A stretch of 64,000 nt of DNA from Afipia sp. (GTDB lineage: Bacteria; Pseudomonadota; Alphaproteobacteria; Rhizobiales; Xanthobacteraceae), in assembly GCA_024508675.1 (NCBI GenBank), contig JANINQ010000021.1, positions 1-64,000 on the forward strand, read 5' to 3'. This document shows positions 17,079 to 28,184 of this stretch, piece by piece; within the stretch, counting starts at the first letter, position 1; the number at the start of each line of letters is the position of its first letter. Below the pieces are notes generated by a model that was given only the letters and a program-made list of their open reading frames with translations, was not told the origin of the DNA and searched no databases. The position numbers and the translations under genes were made by a program.

Positions 17079-18113
17079 TCAGACCTTGTCAGGTCCGACG
17101 CGCACAAGCTGCTTGCCGAAGTTGGCGCCCTTGAGCAGGCCCATGAACGCCGACGGTGCGCTCTCGAGTCCCTCGGTGACGAACTCCTTGTGCTTGAGCT
17201 TGCCCTCGCGCAGCCACTGCGGCATGTCGCGGATGAAATCCGGATACATCGCCGCGAAATCGCGCACGATGAAGCCGCGGAAGTTCAACCGCTTCACCAG
17301 AATCGAGCGCATGATGGTGTTGGCCCACGGCGGAGTGGGCGTATCCTTGCCGAAGATGGTGTTGTAGTCGGCGATCAAGCCGCACACCGGGATGCGCGCG
17401 AAATCGTTCAGGCGCGGAAGCACCGCATCGAACACCTTGCCGCCGACATTCTCGAAATAAACGTCGATGCCTTTCGGACACGCTTCCTTCAGTTTGGCCT
17501 TGAGATCTGGATCGCGATGGTCGAGGCACTCGTCGAAACCGAGTTCGTTCTTGACGTAATCGCACTTCTCCTTGCCGCCTGCGATGCCGACAGCGCGCGC
17601 CCCCTTGATCCTGGCGATCTGGCCGACCGCTGAGCCCACCGCGCCGGACGCCGCGGCGACCACCACCGTCTCGCCCGGCTTCGGCTTGCCGATTTCGAGC
17701 AGGCCGGTATAGGCCGTCATGCCCGGCATGCCGAGCACCCCCACCGCCGTGGAGATCGGCGCGATCTTCGGATCGACCTTGCGCAGTCCCTTGCCGTCCG
17801 ACACCGCATATTGCTGCCAGCCGGTGTGCGCGAGAACGTAATCGCCCTTGGCAAAGCCAGGATTGTTCGAGGCGACGACTTCGCAAACCGTGCCGCCCTC
17901 CATCACGCCACCGATCGGCACCGGCGCGGAATAGGACGGACCGTCATCCATGCGCCCGCGCATATACGGATCGAGCGACAGCCACACCGTGCGCAGCAGA
18001 ACCTGCCCCTCGCCCGGCGCTGGCACCGGATAATCCTCAAGGCGGAAATTCTCCGGCTTCGGCTCGCCGACCGGACGGGACGCAAGAACGATACGCTTGG
18101 CTGACTGTGACAT
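17079..18113 (-). CDS. NADP-dependent MDR reductase (CurA/leukotriene B4 dehydrogenase-like)
   Basis: A 344-residue zinc-free medium-chain dehydrogenase/reductase. The N-terminus RIVLASRPVGEPKPENFRLE and the block TVWLSLDPYMRGRM are typical of the PTGR/CurA/YncB group. The nucleotide-binding segment is VVVAAASGAVGSAVGQIARI. These enzymes reduce the double bond of alpha,beta-unsaturated ketones and aldehydes with NADPH. GAGGAAAC before the ATG at 18113 decides the start over the longer frame to 18212. Monocistronic by context: the upstream gene is separated by a strong terminator hairpin. A 7-bp inverted repeat (CTCGGCT at 18122-18128, AGCCGAG at 18150-18156) lies in its promoter. Confidence 0.9.
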   Translation of the reverse strand: MSQSAKRIVLASRPVGEPKPENFRLEDYPVPAPGEGQVLLRTVWLSLDPYMRGRMDDGPSYSAPVPIGGVMEGGTVCEVVASNNPGFAKGDYVLAHTGWQQYAVSDGKGLRKVDPKIAPISTAVGVLGMPGMTAYTGLLEIGKPKPGETVVVAAASGAVGSAVGQIARIKGARAVGIAGGKEKCDYVKNELGFDECLDHRDPDLKAKLKEACPKGIDVYFENVGGKVFDAVLPRLNDFARIPVCGLIADYNTIFGKDTPTPPWANTIMRSILVKRLNFRGFIVRDFAAMYPDFIRDMPQWLREGKLKHKEFVTEGLESAPSAFMGLLKGANFGKQLVRVGPDKV

Positions 18114-18192
18114 GGTGTTTCCTCGGCTTATTGAACGTGAGGACTGTTTAGCCGAGAGAGTGCGGCATGACCATGCGGCCCAAAGCAAAGAC

Positions 18193-18221
18193 GGGAGCGG
18201 CATGACATCCATGCCGCCCCC
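18193..18221 (-). terminator. Strong stem-loop terminator
   Basis: A 12-bp stem with one mismatch: left arm 18193-18204 (GGGAGCGGCATG), loop ACATC, right arm 18210-18221. It lies downstream of the minus-strand gene at 18256-18882 and is followed on that strand by a moderately T-rich run. On the plus strand GTTTT follows at once, so it can work in both directions. Confidence 0.7.
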
Positions 18222-18255
18222 GTTTTAAACAGATGAGGTACTTGCTCCTAAGGGA

Positions 18256-18882
18256 TCAAGCCGCCGTGAGCTTCGCGAGCGCCTTGTCGAACGCCGCAGC
18301 CGCGCTTGGCAGATCCTTGAACGCGAGGCCGCTGTCGGCAGCCTGCTTCTGCTTGTCCGTCGCGGTGGGACGGATTTCGGCGACCGGCCTGCCGCCTTCA
18401 AGAACGGACTTCGGCGCGATCACATGGAATTCGTGATCTCCCGCCGGCGCATCCTTCAGCAGGAAAACTCCGAGATAGGCCGTGCTGTCGCCGCGACGAT
18501 AGGAAATGTAGCGCTCGATGGCGACCGAACCGTCACGCTGCATGCCGCCAAGCTTGGCGTAACCTTTCGAGTCCAGAAGGCGATGCGCCTTGAAGCCCTT
18601 CACGCCTTCCGACCTGGCCTTGGCGGTCTCTTCTGAAAGATCGTACTTGCCAGCGACATCCTTGCCGACTTCGGCCAGTTGCTCCGAAACGGTGTGCTCG
18701 AACTCCTTCAACTCCGAACGCGGCTTCGATGCCTTGCGCGGCTTGAGCGCATTGCGCTTCTCAAGTTCGGTCTGGCATTTCGCCACCACATCCGCGACGG
18801 ATTTCCGCTCGGCGTTCACCAGCAGGTTCTTGAGGTCCTGATCCGAAAGCGCTGCGATCCTGTCGTCTGTCCAATCAACCAT
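18256..18882 (-). CDS. Hypothetical cytoplasmic protein
   Basis: A 208-residue protein that I do not recognise. It opens MVDWTDDRIAALSDQDLKNL, a helical segment resembling small DNA- or protein-binding domains. A lysine/arginine-rich linker (KPRKASKPRSELKEFE) follows, then a mixed alpha/beta C-terminal part (RDGSVAIERYISYRRGDSTA; VFLLKDAPAGDHEFHVIAPK) and an alanine-rich end. It has no signal peptide or membrane segment. It is flanked downstream by a strong terminator and upstream by a 160-base gap before guaB's 3' end, so it is probably a single-gene unit. Confidence 0.7.
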   Translation of the reverse strand: MVDWTDDRIAALSDQDLKNLLVNAERKSVADVVAKCQTELEKRNALKPRKASKPRSELKEFEHTVSEQLAEVGKDVAGKYDLSEETAKARSEGVKGFKAHRLLDSKGYAKLGGMQRDGSVAIERYISYRRGDSTAYLGVFLLKDAPAGDHEFHVIAPKSVLEGGRPVAEIRPTATDKQKQAADSGLAFKDLPSAAAAFDKALAKLTAA

Positions 18883-19043
18883 AATGTTCTTCTCTGAATG
18901 TTGGGAAAATAGCGGCCGAAAAGCTGCGGCTCATCACATCCGGGAAACCCGGAAAAAGAAACGCAGACGCGCGGCACACACCCGCGCGAAAGCGGCACGT
19001 CCCGTTTTGGCAGGACGTTGAGGCCGAAATTAGACGACTAATC

Positions 19044-20868
<1,825 letters not shown>

Positions 20869-22332
20869 ATGCAGAAGGAACGCCTGATACCGCTGATCGT
20901 GGCCTGCGCTCTTTTCATGGAGAACATGGACTCGACGGTGATCGCGACATCGCTGCCCGCCATCGCCGCCGACATCGGCACCAGCCCCCTGACGCTGAAG
21001 CTCGCGATCACGTCCTACTTGCTCTCGCTCGCCGTCTTCATTCCGGCCAGCGGCTGGACCGCCGACCGCTTCGGCGCGCGCGCCGTGTTCAGCGCCGCCA
21101 TCGCCGTGTTCATGGTCGGCTCGATCGGCTGCGCGCTGTCGCAATCGATCACGCATTTCGTGATCGCGCGCATCATCCAGGGCATCGGCGGCGCGATGAT
21201 GACGCCGGTTGGCCGTCTCGTGCTGCTGCGTTCCATCGACAAGAGCGCGCTGGTGAATGCGATGGCGTGGGTCACCATGCCCGCGCTGATCGGCCCGGTG
21301 ATCGGGCCGCCACTCGGCGGCTTCATCACCACATACTTTTCATGGCACTGGATCTTCCTGATCAACATCCCGATCGGGCTGCTCGGCATCTGGCTGGCGC
21401 TGAAATACATCGATCCGATCAGGAGCGAGAATCCAGAGCGGTTCGATTTCGTGGGTCTGGTGCTTGCGGGCCTCGGCGTGGCCGGTCTCGCATTCGGTCT
21501 CTCCGTCGCCGGCCTAGGCCTCCTGTCATGGCAGATCGTGATCGCGCTGATCATCGGCGGCGCCATCGCCATGGGCTTTTACCTATGGCACGCAAAGCGC
21601 ACCGCCTCGCCGGTGCTGGATTTCACACTGATCCGGCATCCGACATTGCGCGCCAGCCTCACCGGCGGCTTCATGTACCGCCTCGGCATCGGCGCGCTGC
21701 CGTTTCTGCTGCCACTCCTGATGCAGGTCGGCTTCGGCCTCTCGCCGTTCAAGTCCGGTCTGGTGACGTTCGCTTCCGCCGTCGGCGCGATCGGCATGAA
21801 GGCGCTCGCAGCTAAAATCATCCGCACCTTCGGCTTCCGCAACATTCTGGCCATCAACGCGGTGGCGAGTTCGTTCTTCCTCGCCGCCTGCGCCCTGTTC
21901 ACGCCGACGACGCCGCTGCTGCTGATCATGATCATCCTGATCGTCGGCGGCTTCTTCCGCTCGCTGCAGTTCACAGCCATCAACACCATGGCCTATGCGG
22001 AAGTGACGCCCGGCGAGATGAGCCGCGCGACAACCCTCGTCAGCGTCAATCAACAGCTTGCGATCTCGGCGGGCGTCGCAGTGGGCGCCTTCGCGGTCGA
22101 GGCGACCATGGCCGCCAATCATTCAGCAGAGCTTGGCGCGAACGACTTCTGGCCCGCCTTCATCGTGGTCGCCATTCTGTCGGCGCTCTCGGCGATTTCG
22201 TTCTGGAAGCTGCCGGAGGATGCCGGACATGAAATCTCGGGCCACCGCGTTCCCGTCGTGGAAACGCCGCAGGCGGCGGAAGCTGCGGCCGCGGAGTCCA
22301 CGCACGACGCACGCGACCAGAAGCTCGGATAG
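20869..22332 (+). CDS. DHA2-family MFS multidrug exporter
   Basis: A 487-residue inner-membrane drug:H+ antiporter of the 14-helix EmrB/QacA (DHA2) group. Markers: the first helix LIVACALFMENMDSTVIATS, motif A-like SGWTADRFGARAVF, FVIARIIQGIGGAMMTPVGR (antiporter motif C area) and PALIGPVIGPPLGGFITTY. The sequence continues through regularly spaced helices to a short cytoplasmic tail. No EmrA-type periplasmic adaptor is adjacent, so it probably acts alone. Two starts are possible: the ATG at 20869 puts the first helix seven residues from the N-terminus as usual; an ATG at 20788 would add 27 residues. It ends exactly where the convergent rlmE begins its stop codon. Confidence 0.9.
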   Translation: MQKERLIPLIVACALFMENMDSTVIATSLPAIAADIGTSPLTLKLAITSYLLSLAVFIPASGWTADRFGARAVFSAAIAVFMVGSIGCALSQSITHFVIARIIQGIGGAMMTPVGRLVLLRSIDKSALVNAMAWVTMPALIGPVIGPPLGGFITTYFSWHWIFLINIPIGLLGIWLALKYIDPIRSENPERFDFVGLVLAGLGVAGLAFGLSVAGLGLLSWQIVIALIIGGAIAMGFYLWHAKRTASPVLDFTLIRHPTLRASLTGGFMYRLGIGALPFLLPLLMQVGFGLSPFKSGLVTFASAVGAIGMKALAAKIIRTFGFRNILAINAVASSFFLAACALFTPTTPLLLIMIILIVGGFFRSLQFTAINTMAYAEVTPGEMSRATTLVSVNQQLAISAGVAVGAFAVEATMAANHSAELGANDFWPAFIVVAILSALSAISFWKLPEDAGHEISGHRVPVVETPQAAEAAAAESTHDARDQKLG

Positions 22333-23028
22333 TCAGTCCCGCTGCATGTCGTTCGCGCCGCGAAACCCGGTCGCCATCACATAGCGCTCGGAAGAATCCT
22401 GCCGGCTGGCCGCGGGCTTCACATGTTTCACCGTGGTGAAATCGCGCTTGAGCTGCGCGAGTAGCTCGGCATCCGCGCCGCCCTGAAACACTTTGGCCAG
22501 GAACGTGCCGCCCGGATTGAGGATTTCGCAGGCGAAGGCCGCCGCGCTCTCCACCAGACCGATGATGCGCAACTGGTCGGTCTTGCGATGACCCGTGGTG
22601 TTCGCAGCCATGTCCGACATCACCACGTCGGCGCCGCCGCCGATCATCGCGCGCAACTTGTCGGGGGCCTTGTCGTCGAGAAAATCCATCTGCGCAAACG
22701 TCACGCCGGGCAGTTCGGGCATGTCCAGAAGATCGATGCCGATCACCTTGCCCTTGCCTTCCAGCGAGCCGACGCGCTTCGCCGCGATCTGGCTCCAGCC
22801 GCCGGGCGCGGCGCCGAGATCGACCACCACCTGTCCCCGCTTCAGGAACCGATGCTTGTCGTCCATCTCCTGCAGCTTGTAGGCGGCGCGCGAACGAAAG
22901 CCGTCGCGCTTGGCCTGCGCGACATAGGGATCGTTGAGCTGACGCTCGAGCCAGAGCTTCGACGACAGCTTGCGCTTGCCGCCGGTCTTGACGGTGACAT
23001 GCAGCCGGCCGGTGGTGTCTTTCGCCAT
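22333..23028 (-). CDS. rlmE: 23S rRNA (uridine2552-2'-O)-methyltransferase RlmE
   Basis: A 231-residue FtsJ/RrmJ family enzyme that methylates U2552 in the ribosomal A-loop late in 50S assembly. SAM motif I is VVDLGAAPGGWSQIAAKRV. The K-D-K-E catalytic set is represented by RDGFRSRAAYKLQEMD (lysine), DVVMSDMAANTTG (aspartate), GTFLAKVFQGG (lysine) and a following glutamate region. Length is slightly above E. coli RlmE (209) because of an N-terminal basic extension (RLHVTVKTGGKRKLSSKLW), common in alphaproteobacteria. It lies 70 bases downstream of the Ppx/GppA gene on the same strand. Confidence 0.95.
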   Translation of the reverse strand: MAKDTTGRLHVTVKTGGKRKLSSKLWLERQLNDPYVAQAKRDGFRSRAAYKLQEMDDKHRFLKRGQVVVDLGAAPGGWSQIAAKRVGSLEGKGKVIGIDLLDMPELPGVTFAQMDFLDDKAPDKLRAMIGGGADVVMSDMAANTTGHRKTDQLRIIGLVESAAAFACEILNPGGTFLAKVFQGGADAELLAQLKRDFTTVKHVKPAASRQDSSERYVMATGFRGANDMQRD

Positions 23029-23098
23029 GAAGCTGGATCAATCCGAGTAAAAACATTCACGCATCCCATACGACGTTTCCGCCGCCGCGTGAATCAAT

Positions 23099-24166
23099 TT
23101 AGCAGCTCAGAATCGCGCCATCGGCCCGCATCATCTCGACCAGCATACCCTCGCGCAGACCGCGGTCCGCCACCCGCAGGCGCGGCAACGGGAACGCCTT
23201 GCGGATCGCATCGAGAATGGCGCACCCGGCCAGCACGAGATCGGCACGCTCGGTGCCGATGCAGGCATTCCGCGCCCGCTCCTGATAGCTCATGTCGAGC
23301 AGCCGGGCGATGGCGCGATCCATGTCCGCGTCGTTCATCCACAAACCGTCCACGCGCCGCCGGTCGTAGTGCGACAGGCCGAGATGAATCCCCGCCACCG
23401 TGGTGACGGTTCCGGATGTGCCGAGCAGATGCATGCCGGACAGATCGTGTCCATGCTGTTCGGCGAAAGCCGCAAGATGGCCCGCGACCTCGGCGACCAT
23501 CGCGCCGTAGGACTCGCGCGTCACATGCATGCCGCCGAACTGCTCCGCCAGTGTCACCACGCCGAGCGGCAGCGACACCCACGGCCCCTTCACCGGCGCA
23601 TCGTGCGGCCGGCCGGCAGGCCGTTCGATCCGCACGACTTCGGTGGAGCCTCCGCCAATGTCGAACAGGATCGCACCCTTGGCCTTGGGATCGAGCAGCG
23701 GCGAGCAGCCGATCACCGCCAGCGTCGACTCGGTCTCACGGTCGATGACTTCGAGCTTGATGCCCGTCTCGCGTTCGATCAGGTCGAGAAAGTGATCCGC
23801 ATTGTCAGCGGCGCGGCAGGCTTCGGTGGCGATGGTGCGCAGCCGCTTGGCGCCCTTGGCGCGGATCTTGTCGCCGCACACACCCAGCGCACCCACCGCG
23901 CGAGAAATCGCCGCGTCGCTGATGCGGCCCGTGGTGGAGATGCCCTCGCCGAGCCGAATGATCCGGGAAAAGGAATCGATGACACGAAAGCCGTCGTTGG
24001 ATACGCGGGCGATCAAAAGGCGGCAGTTGTTGGTTCCAAGATCGAGCGCCGCATAGGCTGCGCCATGACTGCGGGTGTCCCCACGGCCATGCGCCTCCTC
24101 CACTCTCGCTGGCGGCGGGCTGACGGACGGTCCGGAACCGTCGTGCAGCCGCACATCCTCAGTCAT
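23099..24166 (-). CDS. Ppx/GppA-family phosphatase
   Basis: A 355-residue actin-fold exopolyphosphatase/guanosine pentaphosphatase-family protein. Motifs: phosphate 1 AALDLGTNNCRLLIA, phosphate 2 ILFDIGGGSTEVV, and LLGTSGTVTTVAGIHL. It lacks the long C-terminal HD-like domain of E. coli Ppx, and the two-domain length is usual for the alphaproteobacterial version found next to rlmE. Whether it acts on polyphosphate or pppGpp is not decidable from sequence. The start is taken at the ATG at 24166 (MTEDVRLHDG), giving a poorly conserved 35-residue leader. Confidence 0.9.
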   Translation of the reverse strand: MTEDVRLHDGSGPSVSPPPARVEEAHGRGDTRSHGAAYAALDLGTNNCRLLIARVSNDGFRVIDSFSRIIRLGEGISTTGRISDAAISRAVGALGVCGDKIRAKGAKRLRTIATEACRAADNADHFLDLIERETGIKLEVIDRETESTLAVIGCSPLLDPKAKGAILFDIGGGSTEVVRIERPAGRPHDAPVKGPWVSLPLGVVTLAEQFGGMHVTRESYGAMVAEVAGHLAAFAEQHGHDLSGMHLLGTSGTVTTVAGIHLGLSHYDRRRVDGLWMNDADMDRAIARLLDMSYQERARNACIGTERADLVLAGCAILDAIRKAFPLPRLRVADRGLREGMLVEMMRADGAILSC

Positions 24167-24367
24167 GCAATGTCCTCTGCGACGCCGGAATCCGGGCCGC
24201 GAACCCTGTTCAAACAAAGTCTAACAGCGTGGTTCAACGGCGCAACCGGAGCATGCCCAATCGGACATTGCAGTCGCTATTTTGCTAACCTATTTCAGGG
24301 CGTTAACAATGCGGAGCTGAAAAGCCTCCGTTTCCCCGCCAGGCTGTCATTATCTGCGGATTTCCCA

Positions 24368-26737
24368 ATGCTTGATCATCCATCCGGACTCTCGGCCGAG
24401 AACGATATCGCACTGCAAAAATTCGGGGTTGGCCAGCCCGTCCGGCGCAAGGAAGACGACACATTAGTCCGCGGCAAGGGAACCTACACCGACGACATCA
24501 ACCTGCCGGGCCAGGTCTATGCATGGATTGTCCGCAGCGCTCATGCCCACGGGCTGATCAAGGGCATCGACATCGAAGCTGCGAAGGTCATGCCCGGTGT
24601 GCTCGGCGTGTGGACCGGCACGGACCTTGCCGGATACGCCCCCTTCAGTGTCGGCCTGCCGCTGAAGAACCGCGACGGTTCTCCGCTACTGCAGACCAAC
24701 CGCCTGCCGCTGATGACCGACAAGGTACGCTTTGTCGGCGATCCGGTCGCATTCGTCGTTGCCGAAACGCTGGCGCAGGCGCGCGATGCCGGTGAAGCCG
24801 TCGTGATCGATATCGAACCGCTGCCGTCGGTCACCAGCGCGGAAGATGCCGCAAAGCCCGGCGCGCCGCTACTCTACGACCACATCCCGTCCAATGTCGT
24901 GCTCGATTATCATTCCGGCGATGACACTGCGCTCGATGCGGCGTTTGCAAATGCAGCGCACGTCACGCGTCTCGAGATTGTCAACACCCGCCTCGCGGTC
25001 GTGGCCATGGAGCCTCGTGCGGGCCTTGCGAGCTATGACAAGAAGACCCAGCGCTTTACCATCGAGGTGCCGACGCAGGGCGTCGCGGGCAATCGTCTGT
25101 CGCTGGCGAAGACCCTGAACGTCCCGCCTGAGAAGGTTCATCTGCGGACCCGCAATGTCGGCGGTTCATTCGGCATGAAGAACACGAACTATCCGGAATA
25201 TATCTGCATCCTGCATGCGGCTCGCGAACTCGGCCGTGCCGTGAAATGGACGGACGAACGCTCAACCAGTTTCCTCTCCGACAGCCACGGCCGCGCGCAG
25301 GACGTGCACTGCGAACTCGCACTAGCCGCCGACGGCACATTCCTCGGCGTGCGCGTGCGCGGCTATGGCAATCTCGGCGCCTACATCACCGGTGTCGCAC
25401 CGCTGCCACTGTCACTCAACATCGCCAAGAACATCAACAGCGTCTATCGCATGCCGCTGATCGGCGTGGACATCAAATGCGTGCTCACCAACACCACATT
25501 GATGGGCGCGTATCGCGGCGCGGGCCGCCCCGAGGCCAACTACTTCATGGAGCGGCTGATCGACCGCGCCGCCGACGAAATGGGCCTCGATCGCCTGAGC
25601 CTGCGCAAGCGCAACTTCATCAAGCCGTCACAGATTCCCTATGCAGCCGCGAACGGCCTGACATACGACAGCGGCGATTTTCCCGGTGTGTTCGGTAAAG
25701 CGATCGAACAGGCGGACATCTCGGGCTTCGCCAAACGCAGGAAAGATAGCCGCAAGCGCGGCAAGCTGCGCGGGATCGCGGTCGGCTCCTATCTCGAGAT
25801 CACCGCGCCGCCCAGCGCCGAGCTTGGCAAGATCGTGTTCGAGGCCGACGGATCGGTGCGCCTGATCACAGGCACTCTCGATTACGGACAGGGCCACGCG
25901 ACGCCGTTCGCGCAGGTGCTGTCGAGTGAACTCGGCGTGCCGTTCGATGCCGTGAAGCTCACGCAGGGTGACAGCGACATTGTTCACACCGGCAACGGCA
26001 CCGGCGGCTCGCGCTCGATAACTGCCAGCGGCGCGGCCATTGTCGAAGCCTCGAAGCTGGTCATTGAAAAAGGCAAGCAGGCGGCGGCTCATGTTCTCGA
26101 AGCGTCCGAGGCCGACATCGAATTTTCTGGCGGACAGTTCACCATCGCGGGCACCGATCGCAGCATTGGCATCATGGAGCTTGCATCAAGGCTGCGGGAT
26201 TCGAAAATGCCCGAAGGCGTGCCCTCCTCGCTCGATGTGGATCACACCACGAAGGGCGTTCCTTCGACATTCCCCAACGGCTGCCATGTCGCCGAAGTCG
26301 AGATCGATCCCGACACCGGCGTCGTGCAGATCGTCCGCTACAACGGCGTCAACGATTTCGGCACCGTGGTGAATCCGATGATCGTCGCAGGGCAAATCCA
26401 TGGTGGCGTGGCACAGGGAATCGGCCAGGCACTGATGGAATGCGTCACGTATGACGACAGCGGCCAACCGGTGACCGGCTCGTTCATGGACTACGCGCTG
26501 CCGCGCGCCGAGGACATTCCGTCCATGACGCTGAGCAACCATCCCTCGCCTGCGACATCGAATCCGCTCGGCACCAAGGGCTGCGGCGAAGCCGGTTGCG
26601 CCGGAAGCCTTGCCACCATCGTCAACGCGGTACTCGACGCGCTGTCAGACGAAGGCGTAACAAGCATCGACATGCCGTTAACGCCGGAAAAGGTCTGGCG
26701 TGCGATTCAGGACGGGCGGAAGGCGAAGTCGGCGTGA
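24368..26737 (+). CDS. Molybdenum hydroxylase large subunit (form II CoxL-like)
   Basis: A 789-residue xanthine dehydrogenase-family, molybdopterin cytosine dinucleotide-binding subunit. It has the small N-terminal domain (VRRKEDDTLVRGKGTYTDDI) and MPT-binding motifs GGSFGMK, AYRGAGR (381-387) and GTGGSRS. The catalytic glutamate is in KGCGEAGCAG (E741). AYRGAGR is the signature of form II or 'putative' CO dehydrogenases; true form I CoxL has AYRCSFR, so CO oxidation is doubtful and another aldehyde or heterocycle is as likely. No iron-sulphur (CoxS) or FAD (CoxM) subunit gene is adjacent. The frame is open about 1 kb upstream antisense to ppx; the ATG at 24368 gives the family N-terminus. 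It converges with the hot-dog gene with a 4-base gap. Confidence 0.92.
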   Translation: MLDHPSGLSAENDIALQKFGVGQPVRRKEDDTLVRGKGTYTDDINLPGQVYAWIVRSAHAHGLIKGIDIEAAKVMPGVLGVWTGTDLAGYAPFSVGLPLKNRDGSPLLQTNRLPLMTDKVRFVGDPVAFVVAETLAQARDAGEAVVIDIEPLPSVTSAEDAAKPGAPLLYDHIPSNVVLDYHSGDDTALDAAFANAAHVTRLEIVNTRLAVVAMEPRAGLASYDKKTQRFTIEVPTQGVAGNRLSLAKTLNVPPEKVHLRTRNVGGSFGMKNTNYPEYICILHAARELGRAVKWTDERSTSFLSDSHGRAQDVHCELALAADGTFLGVRVRGYGNLGAYITGVAPLPLSLNIAKNINSVYRMPLIGVDIKCVLTNTTLMGAYRGAGRPEANYFMERLIDRAADEMGLDRLSLRKRNFIKPSQIPYAAANGLTYDSGDFPGVFGKAIEQADISGFAKRRKDSRKRGKLRGIAVGSYLEITAPPSAELGKIVFEADGSVRLITGTLDYGQGHATPFAQVLSSELGVPFDAVKLTQGDSDIVHTGNGTGGSRSITASGAAIVEASKLVIEKGKQAAAHVLEASEADIEFSGGQFTIAGTDRSIGIMELASRLRDSKMPEGVPSSLDVDHTTKGVPSTFPNGCHVAEVEIDPDTGVVQIVRYNGVNDFGTVVNPMIVAGQIHGGVAQGIGQALMECVTYDDSGQPVTGSFMDYALPRAEDIPSMTLSNHPSPATSNPLGTKGCGEAGCAGSLATIVNAVLDALSDEGVTSIDMPLTPEKVWRAIQDGRKAKSA

Positions 26738-26741
26738 AAGA

Positions 26742-27539
26742 TCACGCCGCCATGCTCTCACGTGGCTGGTAGATCGCAATGTGCTGGCAGTGTGCAATCG
26801 GCGTCTTGCCGTTCGCAACGATGATACCGTCAAGCTCCACGAACTTGTGGCCCTTGCGATCGTAATTGCCGGTGACCTTCGCGCGCACGGTCAGTTCATC
26901 CTCGACGCCCGCCGCCGCCAGATAACGGATGGTGCTGCCGACGTGAATCCACGGCCCCAGAACGGCATTCTCCATCAGCGCCCAGTTCATGGTCCGCAGC
27001 AGCATGCCGGTGTGAACGATCTTCTCGTTCGCATAGAGCGGATCGGTCTCGCGCACGTCGCGCAGATATTCCGTCGAGCCTTGCGTGCCCAGCGTGAACG
27101 GCGGAATCGCGAGCCACTTGCCGGTGGCGTAAGATGTCTCGCTCGCGGGCGCCGTCTTGCCAACCACGGCAACGCTCTGAAAATCACCGAGCGAAATCCT
27201 TGGCGTGTCGGACGGCATCGACGCCGTGCCGGACGCACACAGTTCGCCGCGGCTTTCCACCTTGATCGCCAGACCGCCGTTGGCCTCCTCTGCGGTCACC
27301 ACGGCGACCTCGCCGTCATAGACCGGCTTGAAGAACCGCCCATCCATCAGCCCGCGCTCCAGGAACGCCCGGCCCCACTTCGCCACCGGCATATGGGTCA
27401 TGTAAGCGAACACATCCACGCCCGGCACCAGCCCGCCCTGAAACCCGAACTGTCGCGCGACCGAATCGTCGTGCATCTTGTTTTCGGAATTCTTCGCCAG
27501 ATTGTAGGCGTCGACACTGTAGGGTTTCAAAACGGTCAT
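26742..27539 (-). CDS. Double hot-dog (MaoC-like) protein
   Basis: A 265-residue protein whose N-terminal half contains a MaoC-type hydratase signature: NKMHDDSVARQFGFQGGLVP with GVDVFAYMTHM after it (Asp/His plus glycine turn). The C-terminal half repeats a hot-dog layout (EKIVHTGMLLRTMNWALMEN then a beta-rich end). Such proteins hydrate enoyl-CoA-type substrates or act as thioesterase-like folds; the substrate is unknown here. The start is the ATG at 27539; the frame open to 27644 lacks a good initiation site. It stands alone between convergent CoxL and divergent YaiI genes. Confidence 0.75.
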   Translation of the reverse strand: MTVLKPYSVDAYNLAKNSENKMHDDSVARQFGFQGGLVPGVDVFAYMTHMPVAKWGRAFLERGLMDGRFFKPVYDGEVAVVTAEEANGGLAIKVESRGELCASGTASMPSDTPRISLGDFQSVAVVGKTAPASETSYATGKWLAIPPFTLGTQGSTEYLRDVRETDPLYANEKIVHTGMLLRTMNWALMENAVLGPWIHVGSTIRYLAAAGVEDELTVRAKVTGNYDRKGHKFVELDGIIVANGKTPIAHCQHIAIYQPRESMAA

Positions 27540-27710
27540 TGTTTCCTCGAATTTTCTGCGTTCAAAAATGATACGCCAAGCCGGCGCGAAGGCAAGTCGC
27601 GGCCGTGCATGCCCCTCACGACAGGTGTGCGTTCCACTCGCCATTTCATTTCGCTTGGGTTACCAGCATCCGCCTGACGAACGCCAGCCAGAACCGACAG
27701 ACCAAGATCC

Positions 27711-28169
27711 ATGACCCGCATTTATGTCGATGCCGATGCCTGCCCGGTGAAGGACGAGATTTACCGCGTCGCCGAGCGGCATGGCCTGCCGGTCAGCGTG
27801 GTCGCGGGCAACTTCATCCGCGTACCGAAGCACCCTTTGATCGAGCGGATTGCCGCGGGCAGCGGCATGGATGCCGCCGACGACTGGATTGCGGAACGCG
27901 CGCAAAAAGGCGATATCGTCGTCACCGCCGACATTCCGCTCGCGGCGCGCTGCGTGAAGGCCGGCGCGGACGTGATCGCGCCCAACGGCAAGCCGTTCTC
28001 GGAAGATTCCATCGGCATGACGCTGGCGGTACGCAACCTGATGACAGACCTGCGCTCGAGCGGAGAAGTCACCGGCGGCCCGCGCTCGTTTTCGCCGCGC
28101 GACCGCTCTGCGTTCCTCTCGGCGCTCGACCAGACCATTCGCCGCATCCAGCGCGCGCAACAGAAGTAA
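27711..28169 (+). CDS. YaiI/YqxD family protein (DUF188)
   Basis: A 152-residue protein of the UPF0178 family. It begins [20 protein letters not shown] and contains [19 protein letters not shown] and [20 protein letters not shown], all strongly conserved in the family. The fold is related to PIN/NYN nuclease-like domains, with aspartates in DADACP and TADIP as likely metal ligands, but no activity is established. It is 15 bases upstream of uup, so they are probably one operon. Confidence 0.92.
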   Translation: MTRIYVDADACPVKDEIYRVAERHGLPVSVVAGNFIRVPKHPLIERIAAGSGMDAADDWIAERAQKGDIVVTADIPLAARCVKAGADVIAPNGKPFSEDSIGMTLAVRNLMTDLRSSGEVTGGPRSFSPRDRSAFLSALDQTIRRIQRAQQK

Positions 28170-28184
28170 GAGTATCCCTGCGTT

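Noticed and set aside
24368-26737. Aerobic CO dehydrogenase operon
   Set aside because: Only the large subunit is present, with AYRGAGR instead of the AYRCSFR of proven CO dehydrogenases, so CO oxidation was not called.
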